A stretch of DNA of 64,000 nt, taken from assembly GCF_016918565.1 (NCBI RefSeq), contig NZ_JAFFQD010000011.1, forward strand, positions 1 through 64,000, written 5' to 3'. A program made the translations under genes and the position numbers. This document shows, in pieces, positions 42,401 to 51,133 of the stretch (position 1 is its first letter; every line of letters starts with the position of its first letter). The notes beneath the pieces are model-generated. The model was not told the origin of the DNA. It saw only the letters and a program-made list of their open reading frames with translations, and made no database searches. This DNA is from Desulfogranum marinum (GTDB taxonomy: Bacteria > Desulfobacterota > Desulfobulbia > Desulfobulbales > Desulfobulbaceae).

Positions 42401-44622
42401 TGCCTGGCAGATAAATCCAGCTGAGCAATTTTCTCTCTAGCCTCATGCAGGTTACGAACACGGGGTTTCCCCTGGAATACCTTGGTATTATTTTCATTGC
42501 GCTCAAGAAATCCAGCACGCTCCAGCCATGCGACCCCTGTACGCACCCGGGTGTCGGGATCTGGAACTTCGTCCGGGTCTATATCCACAACCTCCTGCCG
42601 CAACAGCTCTCCAGCAGTAAGAACAACCTCCACCCCACCCTTAGCAGCAGCACGAATCCCACGCAACATCTGGCATATTTCGCGCCGGGTCAGCCTCGAC
42701 ATGCTCCCCAATTGAAACTGCTTTTCAATATCCTGTTCATCAAAAACCAGTATACATTCGGCCTCCAGGCGGTCGCGGCCCGCCCGGCCTGCCTCTTGCA
42801 AATAATTCTCCAACGAGCCTGGAATATCGGCGTGAATAACCAGACGAACATCGTCCTTGTCTATCCCCATGCCAAAGGCATTGGTCGCGCAGATTATCGG
42901 AAGTTCTCCTTCAATAAAGCTCTCCTGGAGTCGCTTTTTCAGTGAATTATCCAATCCAGCGTGAAATGCCTCAACTGTAAAGCCATTGTTTTGCAGAAAT
43001 TCCGCCAGTTTTTCCGTATTTTTCCTGGTGGCACAATAAATGACCACACTCCCGCTGCCGGTGTAACGGGTCTGCAACAGCTCCAAAACAACCTGCTGCT
43101 TGCCATACGTATCAACCGGATACACTTCATACTGCAGGTTTGTTCGTTCATGCCCGCCTGCAAACTGATTCATCCGCAGACCCAGCTCACGCTGGACAGT
43201 GTCGATGATTTCCGATTTTACATCTTGTTTGGCAGTTGCCGTAAAGCATTGCACTGGAGGAATCCGGGTTTTTCCCTTGACGGCAAACTCCCTGATAAAA
43301 CGAATCGCATAAAAATAGTCCGGTCTGAAATCGTGCCCCCACTTTGAAAGACAATGGGCCTCATCAAAAACCCACGCTCCGATCTCCCGCTGCTTAATAG
43401 TCTCGATAAGCGAACGGTTGCGCAGCTGTTCAGGAGAAACGTAAAGGATGCCGGCATCACCAAGACGGATCAAATCCAGCACTTCACCACGTTCAACCAT
43501 GGTCAGCATGCCGTAGAGTGCCACTGCTATCTTGGTTCCTGTCTGCTTGCTGAAATTATCGACCTGATCCTTCATCAAGGCCTGCAATGGAGAAATAACA
43601 ATGGTCAGCATGTTGCGCCGTTGATAGCGCATAATGCCCGGTAATAAATAGCATAACGATTTACCACCACCAGTGGGTAAAACGGCAAAAAGAGAACTGT
43701 TTGCAGCCCCTGCTTTTACCACCTCTTCCTGGAGACTTTTGCCTTCATTGGTTGCCGGCAAGGGACGAAAGGATGCAAATCCGAAATAATTTTTAAGGAA
43801 ATGATGAGGATTGTGATGGGTTGCACAGTACGTGCAAGAGGGTTGCCCACAATTATTTTCCCTCAACCTGTGCAGTATTGGCGAAATTTGCGAAAAATGG
43901 TGCCGTACCCAGGGTGGCAACACAGAATTCCCTCCCGCAACAGACAACCAGGCCGTGACATAGGCGAGTACCGGCAGGGAAATTGCTTTTTCATAAAGCT
44001 GATCCAGCAGCTGCGCAACGGCAGTAGCACAAGCTAGCTTGCCTGCAAACCAAGCAAACGACTCATACAAGTCATCGCCGGTAAGCAGAGGGATACCCAT
44101 CGCAGACAGGGCATTTGCAGTTCCGGCAAGTTTTTCATCATCATGCAGAAAACTCCGATAAAACAATGGTGTTTCCGCCCCTCTTGCCAGCTGGTGCTGG
44201 AAAGCTTCCCACTGTTCGGTAAAAACCAAACCTGCCAGTTTTGCATCCTGTACCGGATCGTTGATACTATCCCGTACAATTTTATAGTCTTTTACCAATC
44301 GATGATATGGATTTGCCGGATAAGCAAGGGGGGACAGATAGAGAGTATCGACTGCAGGCTTGTCTAAAACTGTAAGTGTTGGACACACCTGTCTAAGCTG
44401 GAGGATATCATGTTCAATGATATTATGGCCGAGGATATATTCCGCATTTTCACCAAAGGCATTGAAGGCTGCCAACGTCTTTGCGTCCACTGCTTTGCCT
44501 GGCTGAGACTGGAAGGTGGCCTCTCCCAAAACAGCACCAATGGAATAAATAACGTTCTTTTCATTTATCTCAATGTCAAAAAGAAGTCCCCTTTGCAGAA
44601 ACTCCCTGCTCGCATCATCCAT
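39433..44622 (-). CDS. Exonuclease-RecQ-UvrD three-part DNA repair fusion
   Basis: 1729 residues. Residues 1-150: DnaQ-like 3'-5' exonuclease (LLFDIEI with Asp and Glu, ILGHNIIEHDI, NDPVQDAKL). Residues about 300-760: RecQ-type helicase with P-loop PTGGGKS (K321), DEAHCLSKWGHDFRPDY, CFTATA, CATNAFGMGIDKDDVRLVIH and EAGRAGRD. A long helical region with a winged-helix-like part spans about 760-1090. Residues about 1100-1640: UvrD/Rep-type helicase with LAGPGAGKTR, FHGLALRL, HILVDEYQDI, GDDDQNIYRFRGAN, and STVHSVKGLEFDHVF. Two helicases of opposite families plus an exonuclease in one chain suggest end processing or replication-fork repair. It starts at 44622; no partner in operon. Confidence 0.92.
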   Translation of the reverse strand: MDDASREFLQRGLLFDIEINEKNVIYSIGAVLGEATFQSQPGKAVDAKTLAAFNAFGENAEYILGHNIIEHDILQLRQVCPTLTVLDKPAVDTLYLSPLAYPANPYHRLVKDYKIVRDSINDPVQDAKLAGLVFTEQWEAFQHQLARGAETPLFYRSFLHDDEKLAGTANALSAMGIPLLTGDDLYESFAWFAGKLACATAVAQLLDQLYEKAISLPVLAYVTAWLSVAGGNSVLPPWVRHHFSQISPILHRLRENNCGQPSCTYCATHHNPHHFLKNYFGFASFRPLPATNEGKSLQEEVVKAGAANSSLFAVLPTGGGKSLCYLLPGIMRYQRRNMLTIVISPLQALMKDQVDNFSKQTGTKIAVALYGMLTMVERGEVLDLIRLGDAGILYVSPEQLRNRSLIETIKQREIGAWVFDEAHCLSKWGHDFRPDYFYAIRFIREFAVKGKTRIPPVQCFTATAKQDVKSEIIDTVQRELGLRMNQFAGGHERTNLQYEVYPVDTYGKQQVVLELLQTRYTGSGSVVIYCATRKNTEKLAEFLQNNGFTVEAFHAGLDNSLKKRLQESFIEGELPIICATNAFGMGIDKDDVRLVIHADIPGSLENYLQEAGRAGRDRLEAECILVFDEQDIEKQFQLGSMSRLTRREICQMLRGIRAAAKGGVEVVLTAGELLRQEVVDIDPDEVPDPDTRVRTGVAWLERAGFLERNENNTKVFQGKPRVRNLHEAREKIAQLDLSARQQERWLAIVGALMEDQRTDGFSADELARLSPFAADQRDSKDETETQRVIKTLQAMEEHELLSKETMLSAYVRYKVSNSANVHLHRVCKLEQDFLNVLEEQAPDVEPGVALVLDLRQVNQQLLDKGYEYSNPEVLQRILHGLCRDGKGLACDKGSVKVNPTGGLRFNVLLNRDWQSLKATVKLRQQAAHASLEQILATINPSEKANASLLVEFSLEQIIDRLKNDLLLRPSLKNPLAAAERAVLFMNELGVLDLQKGLAVFSQAMTLRLYAEAKGKRYSVADFAPLETHYTERNFQVHVMNEYARQAIDKISTAMRLVASYFNDEKEEFVNRYFPGRKKLLERATSEQSYQRIVDDLQNKQQAAIVSAPTERNMLVLAGPGAGKTRVVVHRVAFLLRVKRVQPQAVLVLCFNRSAVMSLRRRLRDLVGNEMARVTTLTFHGLALRLTGRSPAVAAKENGDDGAGFSEMIREAIQLLRDETDVLGFVDGSPWDTLVGKFSHILVDEYQDIDEEQYELVSLLTGKMAKEHDRQMTIMAVGDDDQNIYRFRGANVGFIRRFRKDYTAEIHYLVENYRSTANIIAASNCLIERNDDRMKTEHPIKVNQARASLPPGGNVGVNDPVGMGKVQVLEVADQRAQGYGLLEEIKRLQSVESDFDLAGCAILAREWKELDGVRSIFEAENLDINLYWGRTEGFPTLTRIREHAEMLDFLRCRRLQSLKGSALLCLLPETTADDNLWHQNLRELINEWINETSDNEQPVADIEEYLYECFADQRRSRNLGNGIFLSTVHSVKGLEFDHVFMLGENWQQKQGEEMEEERRLYYVGMSRARFTLHLFAVQGVFNPHVAVLEGHFLLRRKLFPTLRDKSTEKRYVVLGMKDVFIDFAGVKQENHPSRRAVEKLEVGARLQPVLQDMQIELLDKDNIPVARLAQSARDKWCERLHQVQEVRVVAVVKRYREEIADPAFKARCKGETWEVPVVEFCYVGNRQMCW

Positions 44623-44768
44623 CAGTCACCGGCACGCCTCATACCCCTTCCCCTTCCACATTTCAGCCCTGTCCCACGAAACAAAGTACAGCATAACCTA
44701 CCATCAACATTGATAAATCACCAAAAGAAACACACCATATATGCACAAAGCACCATACCATAGGCCAA

Positions 44769-46094
44769 TTACCCTGCCAGTTGCCGCATCCGTTGCTCGA
44801 GAACGGTTTTCAAGGTTGGCTCTCCATGGTCTTTGTATGCATATTTGACGCGCAAGGTTGGCTTGTTGATGGTAAACAGATGCGGCAAATCAATGGGAGT
44901 GGCAAAAAGAACAAGGTCACACGGTGTCTGGTTAATGGTTGCCGCCAGCTCTTTCATTTGCTTGCCGCCATATCCCATGGCTGGAAGCACCCTTTGCAGG
45001 TGTGGATACTGTTCATAGGTTGTGCAGATACTGCCAACTGCATACTGTCTGGGGTTGACCAATTCTCGAGCCTGAAAACGTTCTGCAGCCAACACCCCCG
45101 CCCCAAACTCCATTCCGCCATGGGTCAAGGTGGGGCCGTCTTCCACAACCAGTACCCGCTTCCCCTGGATAAGTTCCGGCGTTTCAATCTTCAGGGCTGA
45201 CTCGGCCAGTACAATATCTGCCAGGGGAGCGAATTTTTCTATAGTAGCCCTCACCTTACCGACTTGATCACCAGGAGCACTGTCCACCTTGTTTATAACG
45301 GCGATATCCGCCATGAGCATATTTGTTTCGCCGGGATAATACAGACGCTCATGACCTGGTCGATGAGGATCAAAAAGAGTGATATGCACGTCAGGATAGA
45401 AAAAGGGCGTATCATTATTTCCACCATCCCACACCACCACGTCCGCCTCTGTTTCGGCAGCGGCAAGAATTTTTTTATAGTCCACCCCTGCATACACAAT
45501 AAGCCCCTGATCCACCAGCGGCTCATACTCTTCCCGCTCTTCAATGGTGCATTTATGGGTCTCAAAATCTTCATAGGACGCAAACCGCTGTACAACCTGT
45601 CTGGTCAAATCCCCGTACGGCATAGGGTGACGGACAGCGACCACTTTTTTCCCCATATCCTGCAAAATGGAGCAGACATGGCGTGTAGTTTGCGACTTGC
45701 CGCAACCGGTTCGAACAGCACAGATTGCAACCACGGATTTGCGCGAACGGAGCATGGTATAGGTCGCACCGATTAAGGTAAAGTCCGCACCCGCAGCCAT
45801 CACAGAGGAAGCGATATGCATGATATCGGTATGGGCTATATCGCTGTATGAAAATGCCACCAGATCTACAGCGTGCTTACGGATCAGTCGGCACAGTTCC
45901 TTTTCATGATAAATGGGAATTCCCTGGGGATAGAGATCACCAGCCAACAAGGAAGGGTACACACGTCCTGCAATATCCGGGATCTGGGTTGCGGTTAAGG
46001 CAATGACCTTGTAGCGGGGATTGTCCTTAAAATAGACATTGAAATTATGAAAATCGCGACCAGCCGCTCCCATGATGATGACTTTTTCAATCAT
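44769..46094 (-). CDS. Cyclic 2,3-diphosphoglycerate synthetase-like GTPase
   Basis: 441 residues from ATG 46094, where AGGAG is 10 bases upstream; the GTG at 46103 is too close to it. N-terminal Rossmann-like part (VIIMGAAGRDFHNFNVYF), P-loop RTGCGKSQTTRHV near 140, VVWDGGNNDTPFF, DPHRPGHE, and INKVDSA (GTPase NKxD). This matches the archaeal cpgS family, which makes cyclic 2,3-bisphosphoglycerate, a compatible solute of thermophilic methanogens. Homologues in bacteria are of unproven function. No operon partner. Confidence 0.8.
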   Translation of the reverse strand: MIEKVIIMGAAGRDFHNFNVYFKDNPRYKVIALTATQIPDIAGRVYPSLLAGDLYPQGIPIYHEKELCRLIRKHAVDLVAFSYSDIAHTDIMHIASSVMAAGADFTLIGATYTMLRSRKSVVAICAVRTGCGKSQTTRHVCSILQDMGKKVVAVRHPMPYGDLTRQVVQRFASYEDFETHKCTIEEREEYEPLVDQGLIVYAGVDYKKILAAAETEADVVVWDGGNNDTPFFYPDVHITLFDPHRPGHERLYYPGETNMLMADIAVINKVDSAPGDQVGKVRATIEKFAPLADIVLAESALKIETPELIQGKRVLVVEDGPTLTHGGMEFGAGVLAAERFQARELVNPRQYAVGSICTTYEQYPHLQRVLPAMGYGGKQMKELAATINQTPCDLVLFATPIDLPHLFTINKPTLRVKYAYKDHGEPTLKTVLEQRMRQLAG

Positions 46095-46344
46095 TTTCGT
46101 CACGCTCCTCTGCTATGGCGTTACCTCTTCCTCGCCTTGAGTATCTTACCCGTTCGAATGGCGATGATCCAATGCTGTAAAAGTACAACCATGATAAACT
46201 CGTAAAAAATCCATCAATAACTATAGTATAATAGCTCAATAGCTATAGACCATCCTGGATACATGTTTTTTCACCTAATCCATTACAAAATACATTAATA
46301 AACAAATGGTTTGCTATACAGCGAGTTAGCGAAAAAAACGAACG

Positions 46345-47163
46345 ATGACAACTGGGAAGAGATCAAGCACAGTGAAAAGCACCATGGAGATAACTATCTC
46401 TTTTCACGAAATGCTGCGTCCTCTACTCGCCACATCTTTTCGACACCAAAATACCATTATCCACACTCTCGGCAGGCGAACGTCCATCAAGGATGCAATA
46501 GAGTCCTTTGATATTCCCCATACAGAAATCGGCTCCATCCTGGTCAACAGGAATGCAGTGGACTTTTCTTACTTACTCTGCCCTGGTGACCGTATACAGG
46601 TCTCGCCACTTGCTATTCCCGTGGACCCGTGCGGCGAGTCGCTTCTCAGGCCTACTCCACTTCCGCATCTGCGTTTTCTGGTTGATGTTAATGTGGCAAA
46701 ACTACGAACCTATCTTCGCATGATCGGCATGGACACGCTGTACGAAGCAGACCTCACAGACAGCGAACTTGCCCGGCTAGCTGCGCAGAAGCAGTGTATA
46801 GTGCTCAGCAGAGATCGCGGCCTGCTGCGGCGTAAGATTATAGAGCACGGTCACCTGATCCGCTCCCAGAATCCGACCGAGCAACTGGCGGAAGTGCTCA
46901 GCTATTACGGTCTACAGAACAAAATCAACCCTTTCAGCCGCTGTATTCATTGCAACAACCTGCTGCAGCCGGTTGCCAAACAAGAAATCATGAACGATCT
47001 GGAACCATTAACCAAAAAATACTATGAGGATTTTTCCCACTGCAGTACCTGCAAAAAAATTTACTGGCCAGGATCCCACAGGGAGGGTATGGAACAGACC
47101 TTGAAACAAGCTTTGCAGATGCACATGGAATGGATGGGAGCGTACAGCTCTCGCAAAGAATAA
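46345..47163 (+). CDS. Mut7-C RNase-domain protein with N-terminal ubiquitin-like domain
   Basis: 272 residues (259 if ATG 46384 is used). Residues about 14-95: ubiquitin/ThiS-like domain (ISFHEMLRPLL, then SIKDAIESFDIPHTEIGSIL, then GDRIQV). Residues about 105-255: Mut7-C fold, a PIN-like nuclease (FLVDVNVAKLRTYLRMIGMD, CIVLSRDRGLL), then zinc-binding pairs CIHC and CSTCKKIYWPGSH. The conserved acidic residues (D in LVDVNV, SRDR) make RNase activity plausible. It lies 28 bp before a DUF6172-like gene. Confidence 0.85.
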   Translation: MTTGKRSSTVKSTMEITISFHEMLRPLLATSFRHQNTIIHTLGRRTSIKDAIESFDIPHTEIGSILVNRNAVDFSYLLCPGDRIQVSPLAIPVDPCGESLLRPTPLPHLRFLVDVNVAKLRTYLRMIGMDTLYEADLTDSELARLAAQKQCIVLSRDRGLLRRKIIEHGHLIRSQNPTEQLAEVLSYYGLQNKINPFSRCIHCNNLLQPVAKQEIMNDLEPLTKKYYEDFSHCSTCKKIYWPGSHREGMEQTLKQALQMHMEWMGAYSSRKE

Positions 47164-47191
47164 ATACGACCAAACACATTATGGAATCACT

Positions 47192-47509
47192 ATGAAAAAA
47201 ACGTTTAAATTAAGCCACCCAAAGCTCAAACTCCCAAGGCTTGTTGAAGCGATCAAGTATGAAATAAAAAAATATATACGAAGAGAACGGAGAAAAAAGC
47301 TGCCCGCAGGTGTCGATTTTTGGGATTTTGACTGCCGGTTCGGGGTTGATGAGGCAACAAGTGAAGTTATTCATCTATCCACCATTAATAGGCATATCTC
47401 AGAGGCTGAAGCAAAACAGCTCGATTCTTTTTATTTAGAAATTCTGGTCAAACCTGGCTACCGAACCAAAAAGCCCAAAGGAATGCTGGATATAGAGGAC
47501 GAAGATTGA
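47192..47509 (+). CDS. DUF6172-like small basic protein
   Basis: 105 residues: MKKTFKLSHPKLKLPRLVEA, then IKYEIKKYIRRERRKKLP, then GVDFWDFDCRFG, the block I recognise from DUF6172 proteins. The N-terminal half is strongly basic, the C-terminus acidic (DIEDED). Possibly nucleic-acid binding. It follows the Mut7-C gene by 28 bp and may share its transcript. No ribosome site stands out. Confidence 0.75.
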   Translation: MKKTFKLSHPKLKLPRLVEAIKYEIKKYIRRERRKKLPAGVDFWDFDCRFGVDEATSEVIHLSTINRHISEAEAKQLDSFYLEILVKPGYRTKKPKGMLDIEDED

Positions 47510-48635
47510 GTAATTATGGGTAAAAAACAACGATGCTGTCACGTCTTTAAACGTCAAGTTTTCTAAAATAGTAATAGTATTTCAAAACCTGGCAGCACGC
47601 TTTTGATGCTGGCCAGGTTCCCACAAACAAACATGAAACAGAGAGAGATCCAGATAGATACGCACTGAGTTTATCGCGAGTTCAACTTCGAAGTGCGTAG
47701 ATGAACTGCAACGTTGCTCGTTCTGATGTTACAAGGCCTTTATTGTCCAGAACCTCTTCCCTTTCACATATTATTCAAAATGGTTGAGAACCCTTCCAAA
47801 GCCATTGTCACGTAAGCGATTCCCCAACGATTCGGTCTTTATCCAATTCACTCATAATATAGGCCTTAGCCAGCTTGGCTTCCGATAACATCAAAAAGCT
47901 CATCTAGGGCAACGGGGTGGAGGAAAAGGGTTCCCCCCTGATACAGCATGTCGGTCAGTATTTCATTATCACACTGAAGGTTGTAAATTTCCAACAATAC
48001 TTGTTGCCATTCGCGTCCCTGATAAATTTTCCCCTCGGTATTTTGCGAACCAAGCAGGCTATCTGAAAATCGTCTCTTTCCAGAGAGACAAGGCCAATGG
48101 CAACAAGAGCCGGTCTCGACAGTTCCCAGACTTCATTCTTCCGCCAAAGCCGCCAGAGCCTAATCCGAACAGTACGAGAAGGTGTAGCAGTTAGAATTGA
48201 AAGCGGCTGTAAACACTCCCGAGGTTAGCGACATGAAGAGGCAAAAGTTGTCCCATACTAACTGTGCAGAACCAAAAATCATTTCTGCCTTTAAAGCGGC
48301 AAGATATCTGCATAACAAAAGCTATAAAAACAGAACACTAATTGGGACAAGATAGCCGATGAAGGCAGCGACTGAAAGGTAAATGGCCGTAAGGTGGGAA
48401 GCCTCACTGAAATCTTCGGAGAATACCTCTTTATAGATTGTTATGCCTGCATCTATTCAATTACAAATGAGTAAGCGGAAATACCAAAGCGGTAACTGGC
48501 GTTACGCTACTGAAACAGTTACCCATTAAATAATAAATGCACCGTATGGAGACAGTCAGGGGCTAATTGCTATGACGGATGACATGCCTTTTGCTTCGAT
48601 ATGTTAAACACACTTACCCCAAATAGAGTTAGAGA
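47510..48635. other. 1.1-kb gene-free stretch
   Basis: No frame with start, ribosome site and protein-like composition on either strand. An interrupted hairpin (AACCTGGCAGCA with TGCTGGCCAGGTT, about 47586-47620) follows the DUF6172 gene and may end its transcript. Composition looks like decayed coding DNA, but I could not identify the ancestor. Confidence 0.5.
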
Positions 48636-48872
48636 ATGAAAACAATCATACTATATGTATTAATAACGGCTACTTACGCATTATACTTATCGCAAACTGA
48701 CCTGAAACAAAAAGCCGGAAAGATAATGGTTGAGAAAGAAAATAGCTCAGATAAATTTATCCTGCCTGGTATTTGCCTGATCAGTCTTCTCTGGCCGTAC
48801 CTGTTACTCAGGCGAGGATGGCGTAAGGCGAGCCAAAAAATAAGCGTATGGCAAAGGGTGAGGCACCACTAA
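48636..48872 (+). CDS. Possible small membrane protein
   Basis: 78 residues: an N-terminal hydrophobic helix (MKTIILYVLITATYALYL), a charged middle, and a second hydrophobic helix (FILPGICLISLLWPYLLL) followed by a basic end (RRGWRKASQKISVWQRVRHH). The two-helix pattern with positive-inside tail is convincing, the ribosome site (GTTAGAGA) is weak. No family recognised. Confidence 0.45.
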   Translation: MKTIILYVLITATYALYLSQTDLKQKAGKIMVEKENSSDKFILPGICLISLLWPYLLLRRGWRKASQKISVWQRVRHH

Positions 48873-48956
48873 TTATATTTTTTCTGATTACGTACAAAAC
48901 TCAGCCAATTATCTACCGAAACAGACAGGGGAATGATTTTATTTCTCTTTTAAACC

Positions 48957-48991
48957 CGGGAGACAGATCGAAGACTTCGATCTGTCTCCCG
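48957..48991. repeat. 17-bp perfect inverted repeat
   Basis: CGGGAGACAGATCGAAG and its exact complement meet around a single A. A run of ten A residues follows shortly after. There is no T-run on either strand in terminator position, so it may be a transposon end or transcript-ending hairpin of another type. Confidence 0.5.
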
Positions 48992-49441
48992 AGTCCTCAA
49001 AAAAAAAAGCTGAGTTTCATGGGTAATCAGAATATTTTTTATAACGTCACTTGTACCTGTATTGTGGTTTACATAAGAATAATAATGCCTGCAGCGCTTA
49101 TGATCCGAGGGTATTTTTTGAATGCTTACGGATGTTCATGAATGGAAAAATTCTTTATAATATCAATTATTTGTTAGCTGAAAAAATAGCATCTCTTATG
49201 GTTACGATCAACCATCAGACACTTAGTGCTACGCCAGAAAGGTGGCAGACGCAAGCCTTCTCTTCCCAATCAGCTGTTGCCGGTTAGCCACAGTTTCACA
49301 ATATAAGCCAACAGCGAGAGCCACGGAACACCACCAGTGACTCTCGCTTTTCTTTCATCCACCTCAGAGACACCCAGCTTCACCCATATTCACAGAGTTC
49401 TTCTGCAATTACTTTCATATTAAAATTCCAGCTAATAATTC
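48992..49441. other. Gap with a terminator, no clear gene
   Basis: Frames between 49051 and 49287 lack motifs and ribosome sites. The only strong signal is the terminator at 49313-49348. Confidence 0.4.
49313..49348 (+). terminator. Intrinsic terminator
   Basis: AGCGAGAG (49313-49320) pairs with CTCTCGCT (49341-49348), extended inside by CCAC/GTGA-type pairs, and is followed by TTTCTTT. No intact gene precedes it, suggesting the upstream gene has been lost. Confidence 0.65.
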
Positions 49442-49750
49442 TTACGACCTATTGCCCCCCTTCCGGCGCTCTTTCATGTCAGCTTTTTGACCATCGATAT
49501 GTATTTCAAACAATCTCACACAAAATGACATGGAATAACTCCAGGCAAGACTAAATGGTGCCATCGCCGACTTGATACGAATGAAGAGGGGCGAGTCTGC
49601 TACCAGCTCGTGAATATTAAGCACATGAATTGCTCCTGCTTGATACGTGACAATCCTTTTGAAGTCCAAAATATCAATTGAGAATAATGCACTCCTAAAC
49701 ATGAAATTCAGATCCACTCTCATATGGAAGGGACAACTTTCAGCCGGCAT
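49442..49750 (-). CDS. Uncertain 102-residue protein
   Basis: The frame begins MPAESCPFHMRVDLNFMFRS and continues SALFSIDILDFKRIVTYQAG; internal starts at MRVDL or MFRSA are possible. Its middle alternates hydrophobic and polar residues like a small beta-rich protein, and the tail is charged (KADMKERRKGGNRS). No recognised family and no good ribosome site. It could be a remnant or a chance frame. Confidence 0.3.
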   Translation of the reverse strand: MPAESCPFHMRVDLNFMFRSALFSIDILDFKRIVTYQAGAIHVLNIHELVADSPLFIRIKSAMAPFSLAWSYSMSFCVRLFEIHIDGQKADMKERRKGGNRS

Positions 49751-49888
49751 AATCAGAGGGTTGCCCTCTAACCGTAATTTCTCATCAATTCAGGCGGTGC
49801 CAGGTTCAAAACGTGTTTGTCCGAAGAGGTAAGCGACCAGCGCAATACCCCCTGGAGTGCCTGGGAGTTACCTTGAAACGAAGAGTCC

Positions 49889-51133
49889 TTACCGTAACAG
49901 TTGAGCTGTGATTATCGCATGTTCAGCAATAGCTGTTTTGCCTTCATTAATTGAGATAACAGCATCAGCTTCTGCCATGGAACGAAGCCTGCTTTTTTTC
50001 AGGAGTGGGATAAAAAGCGGGGGCTCGCCGTCGGCTTTTGCCTGTAACCGACCAAAGATAAATTGCACCCAATCCGGATAATTTGTCCGCAGTTCTTCAC
50101 TACAACAGACACGACAGCATGATAACGGCGGCTCGGAGCATCCGCCAAGCTGCATAATACCGGGAAGTGCGACTTGAAGAAACCCCATAAGATTTGAAGG
50201 TGGACCGCCGGGAAGTATGAACACAGGCTTGCCGGAGAGCATCGCTAACCCGGTGGCTTTGCCGGGTCCAATCCGCAAACGATGAAAAACGATATCTCCA
50301 CCCATGTGGGAGAGAACCTTTGCGACAAGGTCATGATCTCCGGTCCAGGCACCACCGCTGGTTATCATTGCGTCACAGGTGGTGTGCATTTGAGTAAAGC
50401 ACTTTTCAATTGCCTCAGGGGTGTCTTGTACAATTTCTAAATGCACATCCAAACCGTACTTACGGCACCATCCTGCAAGTGTGGTAATATTGCTGGCATA
50501 CAGTTTCCCCCTGTCAAGTGGTTGACCGGGGGCAACAACTTCATCACCGGTGGCGATGAGAGCGACCTTTGGACGCCTGACCACCGATAAACGGCTGTGA
50601 CCGGCAGCCGCAGCAAGCCCAAGGATGCCGGGAGTAATATAACTGCCCTTTGCACCAATGACTTCCCCCTGTTTGACATCCGTTCCACGAAAAAGAATAT
50701 TTCTGCCGGGTTCAGCGGTATTCATGACCGTAAGCTTCTCCCCTGCCTGGTGGGTGAACTCTTCAGCGACAACGCTGTCAGCTCCCTCCGGAATTTCTGC
50801 CCCGGTTAATATTCTAATAGCGGTACCAGGAGTTATGGACAACGATTCCGTGCCACCGGCATAAAGGGTGCCCGCGAGTTGCAGGGTGACTGGGTTATTT
50901 TCGGAGGCTGTTTCGATATCCTTGGAAAGAACTGCGTACCCGTCTTTTAATGACCCATCAACTGAAGGGGAGTCTACCAATGCGAAAATATCATGGGCAA
51001 GGATTCGGCCGGCTGCTCCGAGCAGAGGAAGTTTTTCTGCTGGCAATGGTATAATACTGGTTTTACATAGCTGCTTGGCTTCCTTGAATCCAAGCAACTC
51101 TGATTTGTTTGTTGCTCTTTCCGGCTGTAACAT
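49889..51133 (-). CDS. moeA: Molybdopterin molybdenumtransferase
   Basis: 414 residues, MoeA family, which inserts molybdate (or tungstate) into adenylylated molybdopterin. Visible: DGSLKDGYAV, GTAIRILTGAEIPEGADSVV, then ATGDEVV, GGAWTGDHDLV (catalytic Asp region), RIGPGKATGLAMLSGKPVFILPGGPPSN, and a C-terminal domain IV. The usual DGYA segment begins SPSVDGS here. No other moa, mod or mob gene lies in the window. The ribosome site is weak. Confidence 0.93.
   Translation of the reverse strand: MLQPERATNKSELLGFKEAKQLCKTSIIPLPAEKLPLLGAAGRILAHDIFALVDSPSVDGSLKDGYAVLSKDIETASENNPVTLQLAGTLYAGGTESLSITPGTAIRILTGAEIPEGADSVVAEEFTHQAGEKLTVMNTAEPGRNILFRGTDVKQGEVIGAKGSYITPGILGLAAAAGHSRLSVVRRPKVALIATGDEVVAPGQPLDRGKLYASNITTLAGWCRKYGLDVHLEIVQDTPEAIEKCFTQMHTTCDAMITSGGAWTGDHDLVAKVLSHMGGDIVFHRLRIGPGKATGLAMLSGKPVFILPGGPPSNLMGFLQVALPGIMQLGGCSEPPLSCCRVCCSEELRTNYPDWVQFIFGRLQAKADGEPPLFIPLLKKSRLRSMAEADAVISINEGKTAIAEHAIITAQLLR

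Noticed and set aside
49051-49287. 78-residue frame
   Set aside because: Low-complexity translation, no ribosome site, no motif.
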